Source of the DNA: Nannocystis sp. RBIL2 | GTDB taxonomy: Bacteria > Myxococcota_A > Polyangia > Nannocystales > Nannocystaceae | Assembly (NCBI RefSeq): GCF_026626745.1 | Contig: NZ_JAPNJW010000001.1 | Location: 3,580,001-3,644,000 of the forward strand | DNA: 64,000 nucleotides | Direction: 5' to 3' | Part shown: in pieces, positions 56,568 through 64,000 of the stretch | Layout of the letters: every line of letters starts with the position of its first letter | Numbering within the stretch: the stretch's first letter is position 1 | Made by a program: the position numbers and the translations under genes | Notes under the pieces: generated by a model | The model's input: only the letters and a program-made list of their open reading frames with translations | Database searches by the model: none | Told to the model about the DNA's origin: nothing

Positions 56568-56723
56568 GTCCGGGCCTTACGCCCCGCGGCATAGCACGAA
56601 AGCGGCGAGATCGCCGCGGATCGTCGCAGCGCTCCCGCGCTCGGTGGACCGCGCGGCGAAGGCTTGCGACCTCCGCAACCAGCGCCTGGTTTCACGGACC
56701 GGCGATTTCTCGCGTAGGGGCCC

Positions 56724-57542
56724 TCACGCCCCGGCGGCCACGGCCGCGAGGACGACCTCGGCCATCTCGACGAAACCGGCGCCCTCGCGGGCCTGGGTGA
56801 TGAATTGCGGGGCTTCGGGCAGGTACTGCAATTGCCCGGCGATGTCGGCAGTCCCCACCGTCGCGCCGAAGCGGCCGCCGACGAACAGGCCCGCGTCGTT
56901 GGGCGCGTCGCCGATCGTCACGATCGCCCGCGGGTCGAGCCCGAGCTCGGCGGCCATCTGCAGCACCGCTGCGCCCTTGTCGGGCACCGATTCGGCGAGG
57001 TGCACATGCACGTTCGACCACACGAGGTGGACGCCCATCTCGGCGGCGAGGTCGCGCAGGCGCACCAGCTCGGGCTCGTCGCGACCGTCGCGTTCGTAGG
57101 CGATATCACCGAGTCGGCAGAAGTCGTCACCGGTGAGCCGCAGGCGGGCGTCATGCTCGCCGTTGAGGCGCTCGCCGACCTGGCGCAACCGCGGCTTGTC
57201 GGTCGGTCTGCCGAGCCAGCGCGGCGCCCGGTCGGGGATCACCTCGAGCAAGCCGTTTTCGGCCAGTCCACGCGTGACGCCGGGCAGGTAGCGACACAGT
57301 CCCGTGACTTCGCCCGCGGGCCGGCCCGACACCGGCATGACGGCGACCCCGGCGGCGACCAGGCGGGTGATCGCCGCCAGCGCCGCTGGGTCCAGCTTCC
57401 CGGCCCGGGTCAACGTTCCGTCGACGTCGGTCGCAATCAGCGCAGGCCGCGGGGACGGGCTCAGGCGCGAAATCGGCGTAATTTCCGGGGCTTTACCCGA
57501 GGTGCCTTCGGGGGTGGGTCGGCTCGGCAGGTGTGTGTTCAT
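56724..57542 (-). CDS. HAD-superfamily phosphatase (Cof/SPP-like)
   Basis: 272 residues. Motif I ATDVDGTLTRAGKL, motif II PVSGRPAGEV, and motif IV IVTIGDAPNDAGLFVGG give a type IIB HAD fold, with the cap domain between. Family members dephosphorylate sugar phosphates or related metabolites. The first about 30 residues (Pro/Ser-rich) may be an over-long start. Divergent from the kinase gene at 57613. Confidence 0.88.
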   Translation of the reverse strand: MNTHLPSRPTPEGTSGKAPEITPISRLSPSPRPALIATDVDGTLTRAGKLDPAALAAITRLVAAGVAVMPVSGRPAGEVTGLCRYLPGVTRGLAENGLLEVIPDRAPRWLGRPTDKPRLRQVGERLNGEHDARLRLTGDDFCRLGDIAYERDGRDEPELVRLRDLAAEMGVHLVWSNVHVHLAESVPDKGAAVLQMAAELGLDPRAIVTIGDAPNDAGLFVGGRFGATVGTADIAGQLQYLPEAPQFITQAREGAGFVEMAEVVLAAVAAGA

Positions 57543-57612
57543 GGGACCGGCGGCTCGTTCGCGGGCCCCCTTGCTGTCTCGCGGGGCCCTCGTGATAGTT
57601 TTCGTGCGGGCT

Positions 57613-58821
57613 ATGGCGCTTGTACTTCAACCCGGGGATGTCTACGCCGGAAACATCAAGATCCTGCGGGTCCTCGGCAGCGGCGCCTTTGCGAGCGTGT
57701 ACAAGGTCGAAGTCCGCGGCTACGACAAGCCGCTCGCGCTCAAGCTCACGCGCGAGCCGGTGACCTCGGGCGACCAGGCCCAGCGGGCGCTCCGCGAGAT
57801 CACGATCTTGCGCTCGCTGACCAACCCGCACGTCGTGCGCACCTTCGACTGCGGCCTGCGGCCCGACGGCCACGTGTACATGTTGATGGACTACCTCGAG
57901 GGCCAGACCCTCAACACGTGGCACAAGTTCGACCAGCCGCTGCACCCGGCGCAGGCGGTCACCATCGTGCACCAGGCCTGCCTGGGCCTGGCGGAGCCGC
58001 ACGCGCAGGGGATCGTCCACCGCGACGTCAAGCCGGAGAACATCTTCGTCCAGGACAACGGGCAGATCAAAGTGCTCGACTTCGGCCTGGCGCGCTCGTG
58101 GGACGGCAAGAGCGTGATCGGCATGAACGCGACCCAGATCCACATGGTCGTCGGCACGCCGCACTACTGTCAGCCCGAGCAGCTCAAGACCCGCGTGCTG
58201 GCGCCGTCGAGCGACGTGTACAGCCTGGCCACCATCCTCTACGAGCTGCTGTCGGCGCGATCGCCGTTCCACGGCGACCGCCCGCTCAACGCGGTGCGCG
58301 AGGAGTACCGCGAGAAGCCGGTGCGATGGTTGCACGCGCACGCGAGCATGCCGGTGGTTCCGATCGACAAGCACGAGGGCTGCGAGAGCCTGCCGCGGAC
58401 GCTGGTCAAGGGGCTCATGGCCTCGCTCGACAAGGAGCCGGAGCGGCGCCCGCACGACGCCGGGGTGCTGGCCAACATCCTCGGCGAGGTGCTGCACCGC
58501 GAGCTCGGCATCCCGGTGGCGGCGACCCTGCGCCTGCGCTGGCCGGAGGGCGGCGTCGAGGAGCGGATGTTCCTCCCGGGCAGCTACCGGATCGGCAGCG
58601 GCGAGCGCTGCGAGATCATGCTGCCCGACCACCACTCGCAGCACATCCGGCGCGTCCACGCCGTGCTCGAGTGGAGCGGGATCCCCAACCACCCGTTCCT
58701 CCGGCCGATCATCGGCGACGGCTCGGTGCGCGTGAACGACACCCCCGTCCAGCGCCCGGTCGAGCTCGAGGAGAACGACAAGATCTGGGTCGGCCCCTAC
58801 GAGATCTCGATCGTCACCTGA
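57613..58821 (+). CDS. Serine/threonine protein kinase with C-terminal FHA domain
   Basis: 402 residues from ATG 57613. Kinase motifs are intact: LGSGAFASVYKVE, Lys44 (ALKL), HRDVKPEN (136-143), DFG (156-158), and VVGTPHYCQPEQL as activation-loop end. About 300-402 is an FHA domain (YRIGSGERCEIMLPDHHSQHIRRVHAVLEW, split at M/L), which reads phosphothreonine. No membrane span, so cytosolic. Contrast the defective kinase at 9152. Domain order kinase then FHA is less common than FHA first. Confidence 0.93.
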   Translation: MALVLQPGDVYAGNIKILRVLGSGAFASVYKVEVRGYDKPLALKLTREPVTSGDQAQRALREITILRSLTNPHVVRTFDCGLRPDGHVYMLMDYLEGQTLNTWHKFDQPLHPAQAVTIVHQACLGLAEPHAQGIVHRDVKPENIFVQDNGQIKVLDFGLARSWDGKSVIGMNATQIHMVVGTPHYCQPEQLKTRVLAPSSDVYSLATILYELLSARSPFHGDRPLNAVREEYREKPVRWLHAHASMPVVPIDKHEGCESLPRTLVKGLMASLDKEPERRPHDAGVLANILGEVLHRELGIPVAATLRLRWPEGGVEERMFLPGSYRIGSGERCEIMLPDHHSQHIRRVHAVLEWSGIPNHPFLRPIIGDGSVRVNDTPVQRPVELEENDKIWVGPYEISIVT

Positions 58822-59052
58822 GGCGCGGCGCTCGCCGGCCCAGTTTCACGGCCCTGCGCGGGCCCTCCGACGCCCTTTTGCTGCGCGATCTCCCTGCGCC
58901 CATCGCGTCACTCGCCGCTCGCGCAGCGCGGCTGTCGCGCTCCGCTCAATTCTCGCTCCTGAGCCCGTTTCGGCCCTCTGACCCGCGAGTTCGATCACGT
59001 TTTACCCTTTGACACGGACACCTCGTTTCCGCTATCTACCCGGCCTCCTCTT

Positions 59053-59126
59053 CGGGGTGTAGCGCAGCCTGGTAGCGCACCTGGTTCGGGACCAGGGAGT
59101 CGGAGGTTCAAATCCTCTCACCCCGA
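59053..59126 (+). tRNA. tRNA-Pro (anticodon CGG)
   Basis: CGGGGTG...CACCCCG-A acceptor pairs fully; D-arm GCGC-AGCCTGGTA-GCGC; anticodon arm CCTGG-TTCGGGA-CCAGG with CGG at 34-36; T-arm GGAGG-TTCAAAT-CCTCT. The CCA end is not encoded. A strong terminator follows 11 bp later. Confidence 0.97.
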
Positions 59127-59137
59127 CAACAAAAGTG

Positions 59138-59177
59138 AGAAGGCCCGGGTCGCAAGACTCGGGCCTTCTTGCTTTGG
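59138..59177 (+). terminator. Rho-independent terminator of tRNA-Pro
   Basis: A 14-bp stem, AGAAGGCCCGGGTC with GACTCGGGCCTTCT (one G-T pair), around a GCAA loop, then TGCTTT. Clear and close behind the tRNA. Confidence 0.9.
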
Positions 59178-59268
59178 TCCACCGCCTGCTGTCGGCGGCG
59201 ACCTCGCCGACCACGAGTGCGGACCTCACGGGCGCTCGTCGCTGGGCGCCTCCACCCGCGCCCACTCG

Positions 59269-59301
59269 AGTGTCTTTCGGACCATGTCCCGAAGGACATT
59301 T
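59269..59301. repeat. 14-bp palindromic repeat upstream of the vWA lipoprotein gene
   Basis: TCTTTCGGACCATGTCC-CGAA-GGACATTTG: ATGTCC/GGACAT hairpin with CGAA loop. It lies in the 200-bp gap 59178-59391, which has no gene. Confidence 0.8.
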
Positions 59302-59391
59302 GATTCTCTGCGCGTAGTTGTCCGCGCGAGCGCGGCCGCGCCCCGCGAGCCCCTGTAAGAGCCCGCGGGACCCTGGCGTTCGGGCGGCTGC

Positions 59392-60969
59392 ATGACCCGC
59401 CCGCGCCTGTTCTCCGTCGTCGCCCTGCTGCTCCTCACTCCGGCCTGCGCGAAGCGGGCCTCCTACGCGGACATGAGGGGGGGCTACTCCGCGACCCCGG
59501 CGGCCGCCGCGATGGAGGCGCCGAACATCGAGAGCTACGCGCACATCGCCGAGAACGCGTTCAAGCGCGTCGCCGACGACCCGCTCTCGACCTTCTCGAT
59601 CGACGTCGACACGGCCTCGTACAGCAACGTGCGCCGCTTCCTCGAGGACGGCCAGCTGCCGCCGGCCGACGCCGTCCGCATCGAGGAGATGATCAACTAC
59701 TTCACCTACGCCTACCCCGAGCCCGCGGGCGCGCAGCCGTTCTCGGTGAAGACCGAGGTCGCGGCCTGCCCGTGGAACGACCGGGCGCGGCTCGTGCAGA
59801 TCGGAATCAAGGGCAAGTCGCTGGCGCCGGCCGAGATCCCGCCGCGCAACCTGGTGTTCCTGCTCGACGTGTCGGGCAGCATGTCGAGCCCCGACAAGCT
59901 GCCGCTGCTGCAGCGCTCTCTGGCCATGCTGGTCGCCGACATCCGCCCGGTCGACAGCGTCGGCATCGTCGTCTACGCCGGCGCCGCGGGCGTCGTGCTC
60001 GAGCCGACCGCCGACCGCGACAAGATCGTCTCCGCCATCGACGCCCTCTACGCCGGCGGCTCGACCAACGGCGGCCAGGGCATCGAGGCCGCCTACGCGC
60101 TGGCCGAGCGGGCCTTCCGCAAGGGCGGCATCAACCGCGTGATCCTGGCGACCGACGGCGACTTCAACGTCGGCGTCAGCAGCGAGGGCGAGCTGCAGCG
60201 GCTCATCGAGCACAAGCGCGACAGCGGCATCTTCCTGTCGGTCCTCGGCTTCGGCACCGGCAACGTCAAGGACAGCACGATGGAGATGCTGGCCGACAAG
60301 GGCAACGGCAACTACGCCTACATCGACGGCCTGCAGGAGGCGCGCAAGGTCCTGGTCGAGCAGGCCGGCGCCACCCTCGTCACGATCGCCAAGGACGTGA
60401 AGATCCAGGTCGAGTTCAACCCGCTCAAGGTCGGCGCCTACCGCCTGATCGGCTACGAGAACCGCGTCCTCGCCCACCAGGACTTCAACGACGACAGCAA
60501 GGACGCCGGCGAGATCGGCGCCGGCCACACCGTCACCGCCCTCTACGAGGTCCTGCCGCCCGGAGCCGAGGGTGCGGTGCCCGGCGTCGATCCGCTGCGC
60601 TATCAGCAGCCGAAGGCCGCGCCCGCGCCCGCCTCCGCCAGCGCCGAGCTCATGCACGTCAAGCTGCGCTACAAGCAGCCCGAGGGCGAGGGCAGCCAGC
60701 TCCTCACCATGCCGGTCGCCGATCCGGGCCACGCCCTCGATGCCGCCTCCGAAGACCTCCGCTTCGCCGCCGCGGTCGCCATGTTCGGCATGAAGCTGCG
60801 CAACTCCGAGCACGCGCGCGCCGTCACGTACAAGCAGATCCGCGGCCTCGCCGAGGGCGCCCTCGGCCCCGACGCCAAGGGCTACCGCCGCGGCATGCTG
60901 GCCCTCCTCGGCCTCGCCGCCGGCCAGCAGGGCGAGCCCCTCGACGCGCCCGCCAGCGTGGCCCGCTGA
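59392..60969 (+). CDS. YfbK-like vWA lipoprotein
   Basis: 525 residues. Lipobox TPAC near residue 19. An N-terminal extension with PLSTFSIDVDTASYSNVRRFL, the family's conserved opening, then a vWA domain LVFLLDVSGSM (MIDAS DxSGS) with GGSTNGGQGI and VILATDGDFNVG. The C-terminal part (about 350-520) fits the DUF3520-type end of YfbK proteins (VEFNPLKVGAYRLIGYENR, split at G/A; EIGAGHTVTALYEV). Role unknown. Confidence 0.9.
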   Translation: MTRPRLFSVVALLLLTPACAKRASYADMRGGYSATPAAAAMEAPNIESYAHIAENAFKRVADDPLSTFSIDVDTASYSNVRRFLEDGQLPPADAVRIEEMINYFTYAYPEPAGAQPFSVKTEVAACPWNDRARLVQIGIKGKSLAPAEIPPRNLVFLLDVSGSMSSPDKLPLLQRSLAMLVADIRPVDSVGIVVYAGAAGVVLEPTADRDKIVSAIDALYAGGSTNGGQGIEAAYALAERAFRKGGINRVILATDGDFNVGVSSEGELQRLIEHKRDSGIFLSVLGFGTGNVKDSTMEMLADKGNGNYAYIDGLQEARKVLVEQAGATLVTIAKDVKIQVEFNPLKVGAYRLIGYENRVLAHQDFNDDSKDAGEIGAGHTVTALYEVLPPGAEGAVPGVDPLRYQQPKAAPAPASASAELMHVKLRYKQPEGEGSQLLTMPVADPGHALDAASEDLRFAAAVAMFGMKLRNSEHARAVTYKQIRGLAEGALGPDAKGYRRGMLALLGLAAGQQGEPLDAPASVAR

Positions 60970-61268
60970 ACGCGGAGGCCGTCGCGCGCACGCGTGGGCT
61001 CGCGGCGCGACCGCGGAGCGCGGGGCCTGACCATCCTCCCCCGCGCAGCGCTGCTCGACCTGTCGGCCTGGCGCGCTCGTCCAGCCCTCGCGGCCTGAGC
61101 TCCCGCTCGCTGCTCTCGGCCACGCGGGTACGGAGGCGATGCGCGCTCCGAGGCGGAGCGAGATGCATCGCTCTGCTCGCGCTCGTCCGGGTCCCGGCAG
61201 CCTGCGGCGCCTGCGCTGAGCCCCGCGATTTGCGGCCGCGCGCGGCCCGGGCCGGGCATACTCGCCGC

Positions 61269-63542
61269 ATGCGCCGCTCCCCGCGCGCCCTCGGCCTCGC
61301 CGCGGGCCTCCTCGCCCTCGCCGCCTGCGCCACCGGGCCGCGCGGCTATCCGACCGCCCCGCCGAGCGCCTCCAACAAACCTGGCCCTACGAACACGTCC
61401 CCCGGGACAGGTCCTTCGCAACCTGTCCCGAGCAACACCAACACCGGCCCCGACCCGGCCGTCGCGGTCGCCGCGGGTGGCCTTCACACCTGCGCCGTCC
61501 TGCGCTCGGGCGCGGTCGACTGCTGGGGCCGGGGCGGCAGCGGCGAGCTCGGCGACGGCAACCTGCGCGACAGCCCGCGCCCGGTGCGGGTGGTCGGCCT
61601 CGGCGACGTCGTCCAGCTCGCGCTCGGCGACCAGCACAGCTGCGCCCTCGTGCGTGGCGGCCAGGTCCAGTGCTGGGGCAGCAACGCCGCCGGCCAACTC
61701 GGCGACGGCGCCGGCCGTCCCGGGGCCCAGAGCGCCCGTCCGACCACCGTCCGCGGCCTCAGCGACGCCGCCGCGATCGCCGCCGGACCGAGCCACACCT
61801 GCGCCGTGCGCAAGACCGGCCAGGTCGCCTGCTGGGGCGACAACCGCCACGCCCAGATAGGCGACCTCAGCCGCCAAGTGTGGGCCTCGCCCGCGCTGGT
61901 CCCCGGGGTCACCAACGCCGGCGAGGTCGTCGCCGGCGCGCGCCACAGCTGCGCGAGAGTACAGGGCGGAAAGGTCATGTGCTGGGGGACAGGTTCTCAC
62001 GGACAGCTCGGCGACCGCGGCAGCGCCCGCGCCCCCGGCCCGGTCCCCGGGGTCGACGGCGTGCAGGCGCTGGCCGCCGGCCAGGGCCACACCTGCGCGC
62101 TCAAGGCCAACGGCGGCGCGCTGTGCTGGGGCGCCGGCTTCGGCAAGAACCCGGTCGACATCGCCGGGGTCGCCGGGGCCGTGGCCCTGACCGCGGGCGA
62201 GGCCCACACCTGCGCCCGCACCGGCGACGGCGCCGCGCGCTGCTGGGGCGACAATGCCAACGGCCAGCTCGGCGACGGCACCGCCGAGGATCGCAAGGCC
62301 GCGACCGCGGTGGCCGGCCTCACCCAGGCGGTCAGCGTCGCCGCCGGGGCCGACCACACCTGCGCCGCGCTGCGGGGCGGCGGCGTGGTCTGCTGGGGCA
62401 GCAACGGCGCCGGCGCGCTCGGCAACGGCGTCGCCGGCGAGGAGACCGAGGGCGTCGCGGTCAGCGTCCGCAACCTGACCGGGGTCAGCGAGATCGCCAG
62501 CGGCGACGACTTCACCTGCGCCCTGTCCGGCGGCTCCGTCCAGTGCTGGGGCGCCGGCAACATGGGCCAGCTCGGCGACGGCTCGCAGGGCGACCGCGGC
62601 GGCGCCGACGACGTCAGCGGCATCGAGGACGCGGTCCAGATCGCCGCCGGCCGCAACCACGCCTGCGCCCGCCGCAAGAGCGGCGCGGTCGCCTGTTGGG
62701 GCCAGAACGGCCGCGGCCAGCTCGGCGACGGCAGCAAGCAGACTCGCACTCGCCCGGTGGGGGTCGCCGGTCTGAGCGACGCGGTCGAGATCGGCGCCGG
62801 TCGCGACCACACCTGCGCGCAGCGCAAGTCCGGCCAGGTCGTGTGCTGGGGCCGCGGCGCCGAGGGCCAGGTCGCCGTCGGCAAGATCGAGGACGCCGAC
62901 CGGCCGACCATCGTCAACGGGTCGTTCGGCCAGGTCACTCAATTCGCCATGGGCGAGGTCCACAGCTGCGCGCTGCAGTCGAACCGGATCCCGCTGTGCT
63001 GGGGGCAGAACCGCTGGGGTCAGCTCGGCAACCTCGCCGGCGTCGGCACCCAGACCGGCCAGGCAGTGGTCCCGGTGATGAAGCTGCTGCCGGCCGAGGA
63101 GGTCACCGCCGGCGCCCTGCACACCTGCGCCCGCACCACCAACAGCGAGGTCTATTGCTGGGGCAACACCGACGACGGCCAGCTCGGCGCCGGCCTCACG
63201 ATCGCCTCGGTCGCCCGCGTGCGGGTCAAGGACATGCGCGGGGCGATGGCGATCGCCGGCGGCGAGGCCCACACCTGCGCCGCGGTGGCGGGCGGGCAGA
63301 TCTACTGCTGGGGTCGCGACAACGCCGGCCAACTCGGCGACCGCGGCACCCAGCTCCAGCGCTTCCCCGTCGCCGGCCCCCGCATCGACGGCGTCACCCG
63401 CCTCAGCGCTGGCTCCGAACACACCTGCGCGCTGCGCCAGAACGGCCGCGTGCTGTGCTGGGGCAGCAACCAGCGCGGCCAGCTCGGCGGCGGCACCGGC
63501 AGCCAGTCGACCACCCCGACCCCGGTGGTCGACATTCCCTAA
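61269..63542 (+). CDS. RCC1-repeat lipoprotein, 14 repeats
   Basis: 757 residues. Lipobox ALAAC, then a Pro/Thr/Asn linker. Fourteen copies of about 50 residues follow, each with 'AAGxxHTCAxxxxGxVxCWGxNxxGQLGDG', enough for two seven-bladed propellers. Every repeat carries two Cys (TCA and CWG) for likely disulfides. Bacterial secreted RCC1 proteins are common in myxobacteria; ligand unknown. 14-bp repeat runs are read in the linker (TSPGTGPSQPVP) and in repeat four, where the conserved CWG...GQLGD is kept. Confidence 0.9.
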   Translation: MRRSPRALGLAAGLLALAACATGPRGYPTAPPSASNKPGPTNTSPGTGPSQPVPSNTNTGPDPAVAVAAGGLHTCAVLRSGAVDCWGRGGSGELGDGNLRDSPRPVRVVGLGDVVQLALGDQHSCALVRGGQVQCWGSNAAGQLGDGAGRPGAQSARPTTVRGLSDAAAIAAGPSHTCAVRKTGQVACWGDNRHAQIGDLSRQVWASPALVPGVTNAGEVVAGARHSCARVQGGKVMCWGTGSHGQLGDRGSARAPGPVPGVDGVQALAAGQGHTCALKANGGALCWGAGFGKNPVDIAGVAGAVALTAGEAHTCARTGDGAARCWGDNANGQLGDGTAEDRKAATAVAGLTQAVSVAAGADHTCAALRGGGVVCWGSNGAGALGNGVAGEETEGVAVSVRNLTGVSEIASGDDFTCALSGGSVQCWGAGNMGQLGDGSQGDRGGADDVSGIEDAVQIAAGRNHACARRKSGAVACWGQNGRGQLGDGSKQTRTRPVGVAGLSDAVEIGAGRDHTCAQRKSGQVVCWGRGAEGQVAVGKIEDADRPTIVNGSFGQVTQFAMGEVHSCALQSNRIPLCWGQNRWGQLGNLAGVGTQTGQAVVPVMKLLPAEEVTAGALHTCARTTNSEVYCWGNTDDGQLGAGLTIASVARVRVKDMRGAMAIAGGEAHTCAAVAGGQIYCWGRDNAGQLGDRGTQLQRFPVAGPRIDGVTRLSAGSEHTCALRQNGRVLCWGSNQRGQLGGGTGSQSTTPTPVVDIP
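61393..61432. repeat. 14-bp palindromic repeat, three units, in a lipoprotein linker
   Basis: CACG, CAGG and CCTG cores at 14-bp steps, with the TCC-TTCGCAA loop. It encodes TSPGTGPSQPVPS of the RCC1 protein's linker. Confidence 0.8.
61975..62007. repeat. 14-bp repeat units over a conserved RCC1 motif
   Basis: CATG, CAGG and CAGC cores 14 bp apart. The DNA encodes VMCWGTGSHGQL, a normal RCC1 repeat element, so the repeat is overlaid on constrained protein sequence. Confidence 0.5.
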
Positions 63543-63548
63543 GAAGAG

Positions 63549-63624
63549 CATGCGCTTTCGGACATTCCCTGAAGGACATGTCCTAGCACGCATGCCCGAT
63601 AGGACATGCCCCCCAGGGCATGTT
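63549..63624. repeat. Six-unit run of the 14-bp repeat behind the RCC1 gene
   Basis: CATG, CATT, CATG, CATG, CATG and CATG cores at exactly 14-bp steps (63549, 63563, 63577, 63591, 63605, 63619), starting 6 bp after the stop codon. Several arm pairs can fold; a terminator role is plausible. The remainder to 63834 holds no gene I can support. Confidence 0.88.
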
Positions 63625-63834
63625 CATTGAGATCGCACGCCGGCTCCTCCTCGTGGAGGCCTCGACCGGACGCGACTATCGGCGCGCGGTCTCGGTCTGT
63701 CCGGACTCGCCACCGACATCGCGTTCGCCTTCGCGCAGGTGCCCGGCCCTCGCCCAGGCGCTCGTCCAGGCCGCCGAGCTGCGGATCGCTGCGCGCGCAT
63801 GGACAGACCGCGGGCCCGCGCGCATCCTCGCGAC

Positions 63835-64000
63835 ATGCGCACCGCGATCCTTACCTTACCTGTCCTTTCGACCATCCTCGCCTGCGGCCCCGGGGCGCCC
63901 GGCGACACCGACGCCGATCCCACCACCGGGAGCTCGAGCGGCGGGACCGAGCCGGGCACGGCGACCGCCGCGAGCACCACCGCCGAGCCCGCGACCACCG
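63835..64000 (+). CDS. Lipoprotein, N-terminal part (cut by window edge)
   Basis: 55 codons visible from ATG 63835: MRTAILTLPVLSTILACGPG is a lipoprotein signal (ILAC lipobox), then an Asp/Thr/Ser/Gly linker (DADPTTGSSSGGTEPGTA), as in its neighbours. The functional part lies beyond the window. A two-unit 14-bp repeat (63858-63877) is read inside the signal peptide (LPVLSTIL). Confidence 0.8.
   Translation, partial: MRTAILTLPVLSTILACGPGAPGDTDADPTTGSSSGGTEPGTATAASTTAEPATT
63858..63877. repeat. 14-bp palindromic repeat inside a signal peptide
   Basis: CCTGTCC-TTTCGA-CCATCC, cores 14 bp apart, encoding PVLSTIL of the last lipoprotein. Confidence 0.6.

Overview
This 64 kb window is very GC-rich and looks chromosomal. 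It most likely comes from a myxobacterium of the Nannocystis/Plesiocystis/Enhygromyxa type (inferred). The reasons are many lipoproteins with Thr/Ser/Gly/Asp linkers, a MYXO-CTERM-like tail, FHA kinase and enhancer-binding-protein-like regulators, Cys-rich modules and dense divergent or convergent gene pairs. I see no phage, insertion sequence or CRISPR array.

Layout. 1-5.9 kb: secreted, lipoprotein and membrane proteins of unknown role, plus a 96-bp tandem repeat. 5.9-8.8 kb: Crp/Fnr regulator, HAD 5'-nucleotidase, YjbQ-family enzyme. 9.1-11.6 kb: a pseudokinase beside a degenerate FHA/AAA+ activator. 11.6-19.8 kb (minus strand): fatty-acid-hydroxylase-type enzyme, N-formylglutamate-amidohydrolase-like protein, membrane protein, two orphan peptide-ABC permeases, a frameshifted thpR, and a RegB/RegA-like redox two-component pair. 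19.8-28 kb: surface propeller lipoproteins, a MYXO-CTERM protein with a decayed partial copy, and two secreted proteins of different composition. 29.2-34.7 kb: phenylalanine hydroxylase, a CmpB-like membrane protein, a CAP-domain lipoprotein and others.

34.7-42.3 kb is a tight five-gene operon: SWIM zinc finger, unknown 462-aa protein, vWA, MoxR AAA+ ATPase and DUF5682-like protein, with a lipoprotein coupled at its end. It is the best candidate for a complete NTP-dependent, possibly conflict-related machine. 42.5-42.9 kb holds tRNA fragments, including tRNA-Leu halves in permuted order. 43-48.5 kb: Lnt, a Nudix hydrolase and three proteins sharing one Cys-rich module. 48.5-56.6 kb: a tripartite RND export operon with two permeases. 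56.7-64 kb: HAD phosphatase, kinase-FHA protein, tRNA-Pro(CGG) with a strong terminator, YfbK-like vWA lipoprotein, a 14-repeat RCC1 lipoprotein and the start of another lipoprotein.

The most unusual signal belongs to no single gene. It is a degenerate self-complementary 14-bp unit, near GGACATGTCCTTCG, repeated with an exact 14-bp period in runs of about two to six units at about 29 places. It lies both between genes and inside coding sequence, where it stays open in frame. In several conserved proteins it causes no length change, which suggests motif accumulation in place rather than insertion. Many positions were counted by eye and may be off by a base or so.
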